Source: Spirochaetaceae bacterium (GTDB taxonomy: Bacteria; Spirochaetota; Spirochaetia; B11-G9). From it: 5,638 bases of DNA. This document shows positions 1 through 5,638 of the stretch, one piece after another; the first letter of the stretch is position 1; every line of letters begins with the position of its first letter. The position numbers and the translations under genes are program-made. The stretch covers positions 1-5,638 of the forward strand of contig DAOVSY010000204.1 of NCBI GenBank assembly GCA_030633365.1. Reading direction: 5' to 3'. The notes under the pieces were generated by a model that had not been told where the DNA came from, made no database searches, and saw only the letters and a list, made by a program, of their open reading frames with translations.

Positions 1-654
1 ATGATCCGCAATGGCCGATCTCCAGTTTTTACCAAATAGTTTTGCCTGAAGACTGCTTGAGTTTGGAGTAGTAGTTATAAACAACCCTCCAGGCTTAAGG
101 ATTCTAAAAACCTCCTGAACATAGGCGGCAGGGTCAGTTAAATGTTCAATTAAGTGAGAAGAATGGACAACAGAAAACTGATTGTCAGCATACCCTGCAG
201 CCTCAAGAGTACCATTAAAAATATCCTGTTTTCTTATATTTTTTCCATACTCAGCAGATGCAGGACATAATTCTACACCTCTGCCTTTCCAGCCAAGGGT
301 CTCCATATTAGCTAATAACATTCCAGTAGCACACCCAATATCAAGGAACTCAGCACTTCCTTCCAGGAAAAAAGAACTTCTGCTGTTAAACTTAATATCG
401 TCAAGAGTTTTTAGCATTAACCCAAAAAATGCTTTTTCATTTTCTATTTCATACTCAAAATATTTATCATCATACCTTAGAGAAAGATCTGTTTGCACTG
501 GTTGAGGATATTGATATATCAAACCACAGTTATTGCATTTTGAGAATGTATAATCACCACAATCCCAATAAAGACGCTTCTCCGTACTCCCGCACAGGTT
601 ACAATTAATACTATTTTTCCGTTCATCTGCAGGAATACTGGAATAAGTTTTCAA
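1..654 (-). CDS. Zinc-ribbon class I SAM-dependent methyltransferase (3' end outside window)
   Basis: I read this gene by translating the reverse complement from TTG at 654-652; 218 codons are visible with no stop, and the C-terminus lies off the left edge. An N-terminal zinc ribbon has CNLCG (C18, C21) and CNNCG (C40, C43). The Rossmann methyltransferase domain follows: motif I FLDIGCATG at 103-111, the acidic end of strand 2 at E128 in GVELCP, D144 in the KQDIF strand, HLIEHL at 167-172 and the post-motif ILKPGG at 185-190. This is the Methyltransf_23/11 type; zinc-ribbon members often act on sugars, lipids or small metabolites, but the substrate here cannot be told. TTG is the only usual start codon between the upstream in-frame stop (672-670) and the zinc ribbon. 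It lies 2 bases after the M23-like gene's stop and has no good Shine-Dalgarno, so reinitiation by terminating ribosomes is likely. Context hints at an envelope-related substrate, weakly. Confidence 0.92.
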   Translation of the reverse strand, partial: MKTYSSIPADERKNSINCNLCGSTEKRLYWDCGDYTFSKCNNCGLIYQYPQPVQTDLSLRYDDKYFEYEIENEKAFFGLMLKTLDDIKFNSRSSFFLEGSAEFLDIGCATGMLLANMETLGWKGRGVELCPASAEYGKNIRKQDIFNGTLEAAGYADNQFSVVHSSHLIEHLTDPAAYVQEVFRILKPGGLFITTTPNSSSLQAKLFGKNWRSAIADH

Positions 655-656
655 AA

Positions 657-1529
657 CTACTCTGCTACTTTAAGGGAGAACATTTTTATTCCCTCATTTC
701 CGGCAAAATCTTTAACAGAAATCTCTATCATAATATCCCCGGGATTAAATTCAAAATTACCTATAAAAATTTCCCAGTCAGATAGATACATTTCATTATG
801 AGATATTCCTTCCGACTCTTCCAGCAACATCTCTCCATTACGAACTTTCATGGATTCGAAATTAATATTTGCAAGATTCTCTCCATTCATAAAAAGAGAA
901 ATAGAATATGGTGCAAGGGGACAATAATAACCTGCATTTTCACTCATATCACGAATATCTGCACTTAAACTATAAACTCCGGATTTAATTACTTTTTCAG
1001 AACCCAGAACAATCTTTCCTGTCTGTGACTTTAAATAAACTTCTTTAATTACTGGTTTTTTATGATCCTCCAAAAGAGGCAAAGAAAGGAGGGGGTTTAT
1101 ATATTTTTCAAACTCTGTATCTATAACCTGAAGATGTAGCATAGCTCCAACAGCAGTGCCTGTAGTTCCTACTGTTCCAATTTTATCGGACATATCAACC
1201 TTATACTTATCAGTGTTTAAAGAGTTATTTTCAAGATGGCCATATAATGATCTTATTCCATTTTTATGCTGATATATTACATAAGCACCAAGTCCGGAGG
1301 GTAAATCCAAAGGGCTGGCTCCCTGATGTGAATAAAATACTAATTCTCCTGCATCTATAGATCTGACGTCCTGAATACCACCACCAATATCCAATCCTTT
1401 TACATACTCATCAATCTCACTTTCACCAAAGGTTGAAATAAGAACAACATTAGAAACAGGCCACTGAAACCCATAAAGACTAAATACAGATATAAATACT
1501 AGTATTGCAAATAACAACCTTCTAATCAC
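657..1529 (-). CDS. Exported degenerate M23/LytM-domain protein with C-terminal Ig-like region
   Basis: M23 peptidases cut peptidoglycan cross-bridges or stems using zinc; inactive relatives such as EnvC and NlpD activate amidases. This 290-residue protein has a Sec signal peptide (basic MIRR, hydrophobic to about 20). The M23 fold is clear at about 25-150: FG at 34-35, GLDIG at 45-49, GLGAYV at 79-84, YGHLE at 96-100, IGTVGTTG at 117-124, LHLQV at 131-135 and NPLLSLP at 145-151. However, the first zinc-ligand histidine of HxGxD is V43 (D47 is kept), and the first histidine of HxH is M130 (H132 is kept). H98 is present. With one ligand and one catalytic histidine gone, peptidase activity is unlikely. 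Residues 158-290 look like an Ig-like beta sandwich ending in the typical DFAGNEG. The start is GTG (1529-1527), overlapping the propeller stop as GTGA, with GGAG at 1535-1538 five bases upstream. The protein is probably periplasmic and a regulator of cell-wall hydrolysis or a structural factor; that role is inferred. Confidence 0.9.
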   Translation of the reverse strand: MIRRLLFAILVFISVFSLYGFQWPVSNVVLISTFGESEIDEYVKGLDIGGGIQDVRSIDAGELVFYSHQGASPLDLPSGLGAYVIYQHKNGIRSLYGHLENNSLNTDKYKVDMSDKIGTVGTTGTAVGAMLHLQVIDTEFEKYINPLLSLPLLEDHKKPVIKEVYLKSQTGKIVLGSEKVIKSGVYSLSADIRDMSENAGYYCPLAPYSISLFMNGENLANINFESMKVRNGEMLLEESEGISHNEMYLSDWEIFIGNFEFNPGDIMIEISVKDFAGNEGIKMFSLKVAE

Positions 1530-2578
1530 AAAGACTCCAGTTCATAAGCAATTATTTTTTTATCAATTCCTAAAATAATCCTGTTAAGATCTTTTTTAAG
1601 CATTACTTCTTTACCTGATAATCTTTGATAAAAAAGTATATTCCCATCTGTTTCCGAAATCATCAGATAGGGGCTGATACTATCCAAACCCAATATATAA
1701 ATTAACCTGGAATTACCATGAAAATATATATTTTGAAGCCTTCCACTCATAGGAATAGAATACTGTTTTTTATTTTTTAACTCAATAATAAGAAGTTCTT
1801 CCTTTGCCTCAACATAGGCATACAAACCGTCATCCGAAAATCCTGTTACAGCATGTCTTCGTAATTCAGTACTCATACTCCAGGCAGCTCCGGTCAGATC
1901 CTCATTTCCAGATTTATTCCACAGAGAAAGCAATTGAGGATCTATACCAGTAATAGTCACTAAGTGCTCACCATCTGTGGAAACAGATCCACCATAAACA
2001 ACATTTATCCTACTGCTCTTTGTATCATAAGAAAATAAAACATTTCCTTCAGGCTCTAAAAGTTGAACTCTTCCATCAACAGTTCCAATAAAAACCAAAG
2101 AATCTGTGACAGAAACAGAACTAATAGAAGAACTAAATGTTTTACTCCAGACAATGCTGCCATCTTCTCTAATTTCACTCAATCCATTACTGTCATAAGA
2201 AACAATAAACCTTCTATTTGTTGAAAAAAATGGATACCCTGAAAGTTCAATTGTATTTAAAAACCGGCCTTCTTTATCTTTAATAACAAGCATTTCGTTT
2301 TGTCTGGAATAATTAATAAAACCATTGTCATCAATTGCAACGCCATATAGAAGGTTCTCAGAATATAGAACCTCTCCATTTTTATTAAGATAACCAAATT
2401 TTCCATTCAAACGAAAATCCACAAATCTATCTTTTACTTCGCCAGCACTTATTTTATCTGCCTCTAAATTTTCTACCCTAAGTGGAATAAAAGATATTTC
2501 AGGATCCAACTGTCGTCCAAAAATAAAAAAATAGCCAAAAAATATCAGAATAATAAAGGAGTTCTTTATTATTTTCAA
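1526..2578 (-). CDS. Exported or membrane-anchored beta-propeller-like protein (WD40/PQQ-like)
   Basis: The 350-residue product starts with a short basic stretch and a strongly hydrophobic segment at about 7-20, read as an uncleaved anchor or Sec signal, so the rest should lie outside the cytoplasm. The remainder is a series of short beta strands with recurrent strand-turn-strand units of the type LLEPEGNVLFSY. These are centred near residues 59-72, 96-110, 132-146, 170-184, 213-224 and 303-318, and each has a turn of the DG, EG or NG type. This is the pattern of PQQ-like or WD40-like propellers, which usually bind proteins or assemble complexes. No catalytic motif is visible. The start is TTG at 2578-2576, with GGAG 9 bases upstream at 2588-2591; there is no ATG nearby in frame. 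Its stop overlaps the next gene's start in GTGA, so the two proteins are probably made together and may act together. The fold is inferred from repeat pattern, and the function is unknown. Confidence 0.8.
   Translation of the reverse strand: MKIIKNSFIILIFFGYFFIFGRQLDPEISFIPLRVENLEADKISAGEVKDRFVDFRLNGKFGYLNKNGEVLYSENLLYGVAIDDNGFINYSRQNEMLVIKDKEGRFLNTIELSGYPFFSTNRRFIVSYDSNGLSEIREDGSIVWSKTFSSSISSVSVTDSLVFIGTVDGRVQLLEPEGNVLFSYDTKSSRINVVYGGSVSTDGEHLVTITGIDPQLLSLWNKSGNEDLTGAAWSMSTELRRHAVTGFSDDGLYAYVEAKEELLIIELKNKKQYSIPMSGRLQNIYFHGNSRLIYILGLDSISPYLMISETDGNILFYQRLSGKEVMLKKDLNRIILGIDKKIIAYELESL
1535..1538 (-). promoter_or_regulatory. Ribosome binding site for the GTG-started M23-like gene
   Basis: GGAG on the minus strand sits 5 bases before GTG at 1529, inside the last codons of the propeller gene. 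Together with the 4-base GTGA overlap it points to coupled translation. Confidence 0.6.
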
Positions 2579-2587
2579 ATTATTAGT

Positions 2588-2591
2588 CTCC
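2588..2591 (-). promoter_or_regulatory. Ribosome binding site for the TTG-started propeller gene
   Basis: GGAG on the minus strand lies 9 bases before TTG at 2578. It supports this TTG as the start, because the hydrophobic signal segment follows immediately and no in-frame ATG or GTG is nearby. Confidence 0.55.
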
Positions 2592-2593
2592 AG

Positions 2594-2616
2594 AAAAAAG
2601 GCATATTATTTTGCCT
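2594..2616 (-). terminator. Weak intrinsic terminator-like hairpin
   Basis: On the minus strand AGGCA and TGCCT form a 5-base-pair stem around an 8-base loop and are followed directly by a T run (complement of 2594-2599). The hairpin begins a few bases after the stop of the 270-residue gene and ends before the ribosome binding site of the propeller gene. The stem is short, with only three G-C pairs, so complete termination is unlikely. Partial read-through, an RNA-processing or 3'-end-stabilising role, or chance in AT-rich sequence are all possible. Confidence 0.4.
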
Positions 2617-2619
2617 GAG

Positions 2620-3432
2620 TTATTTTTTTTTATGACCCGATTCATTTTTACGCTGGTCTGCATCCATTTTTGCTTTCCATATATCTATTTTCTTTTTTAA
2701 TTCATCAATTGACCCGGTATCTCCAAGCATAGAGAGAAGACGTTTTAATGCAGCAAGATACTGTATTGCTTTCTTAAAATCGTCAATTCTAAATGTTGAA
2801 AGTTCATATTTTTCTCTATAACGTTTTGCAGAATCATTTAACAGATCTTTTACAAGAGAAAGATGTTTTGTTCTAATTTCATATCCCTCTACCCGGGGAT
2901 CCATACCAGTAACAAATGTTTTTAAATTAATAAAATTTTTAGAAATAGTTCCAAATCTTCCTTCAATTTCTACAAATGACCATTTCCATCGACTATTATC
3001 ACCATAACCTTCCTTAACAGAAGCTATAGAGAATCCAAGCTTCTTTATTAAATCAAGTCTCTGTCTGTCATTAAAATCAGTTATCATTTCAAGCTTGTCT
3101 TCATAATCAGAAAATGGAGAATCTATGTAATCAGTAACAACCAGTTCAAGATATATAATTGCCTGATAAATACGTTTACGGGCATCATTCAGCATATTTT
3201 CATTTTTAACACCCAAAAAAGTAATTGAAAGCTGATTCATTAAAAGATAATAAGAAACCATATTTAGGCTATCATCAGCTAATATTAAGCGATTATTGGA
3301 GGATTCATCAGGATTTTTATTAATTATACTCAGAATATTTTTTTCTTTTATCAGAATCTCTTCAACCTGGGTCTTATATTCTTTGATTCTCTCAGTATAT
3401 TTGTTTCTGGCCGTACTGCTTATCTTACCCAC
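2620..3432 (-). CDS. Hypothetical helical protein, probably cytoplasmic
   Basis: I do not recognise this protein and assign no function. It has about 270 residues, is highly charged, and has no signal peptide or convincing membrane segment. Residues 10-38 look like an amphipathic helix. Residues 48-104 form a hydrophobic helical core containing LILADDSLNM and a run of Ile, Leu and Tyr. A middle section has a WKW at 149-151 and a glycine/aromatic patch at 158-161. Residues 185-260 again look helical and Lys/Glu-rich, and the C-terminus is basic, ending in HKKK. Tandem start codons TTG (3435-3433) and GTG (3432-3430) are possible. I chose GTG because the strong AAAAGGAG at 3438-3445 is 5 bases from it but only 2 from TTG. 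The gene begins about 40 bases after recN and shares its strand, so it is probably co-transcribed. A role in DNA repair is suggested only by position. A lineage-specific conserved protein is the safest description. Confidence 0.85.
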   Translation of the reverse strand: MGKISSTARNKYTERIKEYKTQVEEILIKEKNILSIINKNPDESSNNRLILADDSLNMVSYYLLMNQLSITFLGVKNENMLNDARKRIYQAIIYLELVVTDYIDSPFSDYEDKLEMITDFNDRQRLDLIKKLGFSIASVKEGYGDNSRWKWSFVEIEGRFGTISKNFINLKTFVTGMDPRVEGYEIRTKHLSLVKDLLNDSAKRYREKYELSTFRIDDFKKAIQYLAALKRLLSMLGDTGSIDELKKKIDIWKAKMDADQRKNESGHKKK

Positions 3433-3437
3433 CAAAA

Positions 3438-3445
3438 CTCCTTTT
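3438..3445 (-). promoter_or_regulatory. Ribosome binding site deciding the start of the 270-residue gene
   Basis: The minus strand reads AAAAGGAG, then TTTTG, then GTG. The spacer is 5 bases to GTG at 3432 and only 2 to the adjacent TTG at 3435, so GTG is favoured. This is among the best Shine-Dalgarno matches in the window. Confidence 0.75.
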
Positions 3446-3472
3446 AAAAGCGAAATTTTAATTTATTACATT

Positions 3473-5170
3473 TTATTTAACAGCATTGCTGCTATATTTT
3501 TCCAATAATTCTCTGGCATGATCAAGAGAAGCCATACCGGACACATCTCCTGATAACATTCTAGCTATTTCAGAAACTCTGTCTACCTCAGCTATATTCT
3601 GTACAGTGGTAAAAGTCCTTCCGCTTTCAACCTTCTTTTCCACCTTTATATGTCTATCGGCATGAACAGCTATGGAAGCAAGGTGTGTTATACAAAGAAT
3701 TTGCCTATGCTTACCAATCCCTGCCAAATGATCACCTACAGACAAAGCTACTTCACCACCAATTCCAGTATCAATCTCATCAAAAATTAATGACAGGACA
3801 CTGTCAGATTCAGCTAAAACAGATTTTATACTAAGCATTATCCTTGAAAGCTCTCCACCGGAAGCAATATTTTTTAATGGCTTAAGAGGCTCTCCTTCAT
3901 TTGGTGATATTAAAAACTCAATCTTATCCAGACCTGTAGGCCCACAGGAAGGTTTTCCAGCATTATTTTCTTTTAAAGAAACTTGAATTTTAAAATTTGC
4001 CTTAGGCATACCCATAGGAACCAGATTTGATCTTATTTTATCTTCTAATTTTTTTCCAAATTCCACCCTTTTTTTTGAAATTTCACCAGCATCCTGAATT
4101 ACCTGTTTTTCCAATACTAAAATAGACTCTTCCTGTTTAGTTCTATCCCCTTCAAGACTCTCCATTTCGAGTAGCTTTTTTTTTGCGGAAGCTCTGTATT
4201 CCAGAACCTCTGTTATGGAATTACCATATTTTTTTTGCAAAACATGAATAAGCTGAAGTCTGTCTTCACATGCTTCCAGTTTACCAGGAGTAAAATCAAT
4301 AGTATCCCTAAATTGGCCCAGAGATTCAAAGACATCCTCTATTTCATAAAATGCATTCTCCAGTCTGGTAGATAAGGGCTTAAGTTTTTCAACAGTGGCA
4401 GACAAGCTTTCAACAGAAGATCTTGCTATTCGTAATACAGATAATGCTCCACTATTATTATCAGACAAAGAATTACGGGAAATATCAAGATACTCCATTA
4501 TTTTATCATGCTGCATCAGCACAGTTCGTTCATTTATCAGAATATTTTCTTCATCAATTTCTAATTTTGCTTCATCAATTTCTTCTATACTGTTAAGAAG
4601 AAGTTCTCTTTCTGTAATTAAATCGTTTTCAGATTTTTTCATTGACTCCAGTACTGATTTCATTTCAGAAAGTTTTAAAAAATTACTTTTTAAGCCATTT
4701 ACATCTTCTTCAACACCAGCATAGCGATCAAGAAGCTTTCTTTGGTTTTCTATATTCAGTAATGACTGATGAGCATGCTGACCATGCATATCAAAAATGT
4801 AAGAACTAAGCTCTTCCAAATCTTTTCTACTTGAAGGTACCGACTGAATAAAAACAGAACCCCTACCAGTTTGTCTAATAACTCTTCTTATTATTATTCT
4901 GCTGTCTTCCGGTTCAATTTCATGCTCTTCCAACCAGTTAAGAGCTTCACTACCTGAGGGTATTTTTATTACACAGGAAACCTGGGCTTCAGAACAACCT
5001 GTTCTAATTGAAGAAGAATCGGCTTTTGATCCAATAATCAATCCAAGAGCACCAATAACAATGGACTTTCCTGCCCCGGTTTCACCGGAAAGAATATTTA
5101 ATCTGGAATCAAAATTTATAATAAGATTTTCTATAAGAGCATAATTATTTATTGAAAGTTCTTCAAGCAT
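3473..5170 (-). CDS. recN: DNA repair protein RecN
   Basis: RecN is an SMC-like ATPase that acts at DNA double-strand breaks during recombination repair in the cytoplasm. The 565-residue product is full length for the family. The N-terminal half-ATPase has Walker A GETGAGKS at 29-36 and the RecN hallmark DMHGQHAHQSLL at 127-138. A charged, leucine-rich coiled-coil region spans roughly 150-380 and probably folds back on itself. The C-terminal half-ATPase has the ABC signature ASGGELS at 436-442, Walker B LIFDEIDTGIGG at 461-472 (D464, catalytic E465) and the switch histidine H496 in ITHLASIA. All ATPase residues appear intact. The ATG at 5168-5170 is well supported: GGAGG at 5176-5180 lies 5 bases upstream, inside the end of nadK, and the protein begins with the typical LxxLxIxNYALIE strand. 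The 8-base overlap with nadK suggests translational coupling. I see no LexA-type operator near the start, and any SOS control would probably act at the promoter outside the window. Confidence 0.98.
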   Translation of the reverse strand: MLEELSINNYALIENLIINFDSRLNILSGETGAGKSIVIGALGLIIGSKADSSSIRTGCSEAQVSCVIKIPSGSEALNWLEEHEIEPEDSRIIIRRVIRQTGRGSVFIQSVPSSRKDLEELSSYIFDMHGQHAHQSLLNIENQRKLLDRYAGVEEDVNGLKSNFLKLSEMKSVLESMKKSENDLITERELLLNSIEEIDEAKLEIDEENILINERTVLMQHDKIMEYLDISRNSLSDNNSGALSVLRIARSSVESLSATVEKLKPLSTRLENAFYEIEDVFESLGQFRDTIDFTPGKLEACEDRLQLIHVLQKKYGNSITEVLEYRASAKKKLLEMESLEGDRTKQEESILVLEKQVIQDAGEISKKRVEFGKKLEDKIRSNLVPMGMPKANFKIQVSLKENNAGKPSCGPTGLDKIEFLISPNEGEPLKPLKNIASGGELSRIMLSIKSVLAESDSVLSLIFDEIDTGIGGEVALSVGDHLAGIGKHRQILCITHLASIAVHADRHIKVEKKVESGRTFTTVQNIAEVDRVSEIARMLSGDVSGMASLDHARELLEKYSSNAVK

Positions 5171-5638
5171 TAGCTCCTCCGGACCAGTTCAGCTTTGATC
5201 TCAGTATATCATAAAAATTTCTTTTATCAGAACGAATCAGTAGTGCTTTTGTTTGAGATCGCTCTACTATAATTCTGTCTCCTGCCATGAGGGGATATGC
5301 ATCCTGGCCATCTACAGACAGAATAACATCTGTTCTCTGCCCCTCTTCTACTGTAATCTGTACAACTTCATTACCGGAAACGACAATTGGTCTGTTGGAA
5401 AGAGTGAAAGGGCAAATTGGATTTATTATTAAAGCTTCCATCTCCGGATCCAGAATAGGTCCACCAGCAGAAATACTATAAGCAGTTGATCCTGTAGGGG
5501 TAGCAACAATAACACCATCCGCTCTATATTTCCCAAGATTTGTCTCGTTTATCTGGAGATTTAATTTTATAATATTTGAAATACCATTGGAACTAATTAC
5601 AGCATCATTCAAGCCTTTATGAAAAGCAACTCTCTCAC
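5163..5638 (-). CDS. nadK: NAD kinase, C-terminal part (5' end outside window)
   Basis: This enzyme phosphorylates NAD to NADP in the cytoplasm and so supplies the cell's NADP(H). The last 157 codons are visible, reading in frame from 5636 to the TGA at 5163-5165; bacterial NAD kinases are usually about 250-300 residues, so nearly half is missing, including the GGDG motif expected upstream. Numbering visible residues from 1, the family landmarks are an ND pair at 10-11, ADG at 39-41, the glycine/threonine-rich TPTGSTAYS at 46-54 followed by SAGG at 56-59, NPICP at 72-76, RP at 82-83 and SVDGQ at 107-111. The C-terminus has the usual FYDILRSKLNW ending. There is a TTG at 5612, but the reading frame and family similarity continue upstream of it, so it is not the start. 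The stop overlaps recN by 8 bases, which implies co-translation. Identification is secure; the promoter and true start lie beyond the right edge. Confidence 0.96.
   Translation of the reverse strand, partial: ERVAFHKGLNDAVISSNGISNIIKLNLQINETNLGKYRADGVIVATPTGSTAYSISAGGPILDPEMEALIINPICPFTLSNRPIVVSGNEVVQITVEEGQRTDVILSVDGQDAYPLMAGDRIIVERSQTKALLIRSDKRNFYDILRSKLNWSGGANA

Noticed and set aside
182..505. Plus-strand open frame of 107 codons
   Set aside because: It lies antisense to the methyltransferase, whose zinc ribbon and SAM motifs are unmistakable on the minus strand. Its own product has no recognisable motif.
3436..3475. AT-rich -10-like sequence (TAAAAT) between recN and the next gene
   Set aside because: I found no -35-like element at a suitable distance, and such sequences are expected by chance at this base composition. 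I do not call a promoter.
3481..3494. Short palindrome CAGCATTGCTG near the end of recN
   Set aside because: It lies within recN codons, has only a one-base centre that cannot form a usable RNA loop, and has no T run after it, so it is not a terminator.
3296..3508. Plus-strand open frame of 70 codons with a hydrophobic product
   Set aside because: It runs antisense across the start of the 270-residue gene and the end of recN. Its hydrophobicity follows from reading Lys/Glu-rich helices backwards.
4395..4724. Plus-strand open frame of 109 codons, serine-rich
   Set aside because: It is antisense to the recN coiled coil. The serine and phenylalanine bias is what the complement of Glu/Lys-rich coding sequence gives.
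5287..5481. Plus-strand open frame of 64 codons
   Set aside because: It is antisense to conserved NAD kinase sequence and has no motif of its own.

Overview
This window is ordinary chromosomal sequence from a low-GC bacterium (roughly 35% G+C by eye), most likely a spirochaete. Six genes, all on the minus strand, fill almost all of it. The spirochaete call is an inference. It rests on the gene order nadK-recN-unknown-propeller-M23, which resembles what I remember of the Treponema recN region but could not check, and on the protein style.

Read in the direction of transcription (right to left), the window opens with the C-terminal half of NAD kinase (nadK), cut by the right edge. The complete DNA-repair ATPase gene recN follows and overlaps it by 8 bases. 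After a 37-40 base gap comes an unrecognised, probably cytoplasmic, helical protein of about 270 residues. A 41-base gap with a weak terminator-like hairpin separates it from an exported or membrane-anchored beta-propeller-like protein. That gene overlaps by 4 bases (GTGA) an exported protein with a degenerate M23/LytM domain and a C-terminal Ig-like region. Two bases after its stop, a class I SAM-dependent methyltransferase with an N-terminal zinc ribbon begins at TTG and runs off the left edge.

The spacing suggests one transcription unit, perhaps divided by the hairpin into a housekeeping half (NADP supply, recombination repair, unknown protein) and a cell-envelope half (propeller, LytM-like protein, methyltransferase). 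The envelope half is the more interesting part. The LytM-like protein lacks one expected zinc ligand and one catalytic histidine, so it is probably a regulator or scaffold instead of a peptidase, and the translationally coupled propeller is a candidate partner. Four of the five visible start codons are not ATG.

I found no RNA genes, mobile elements, CRISPR arrays or long repeats, and no gene-free stretch over 50 bases. I see no clear evidence of a new multi-gene system.
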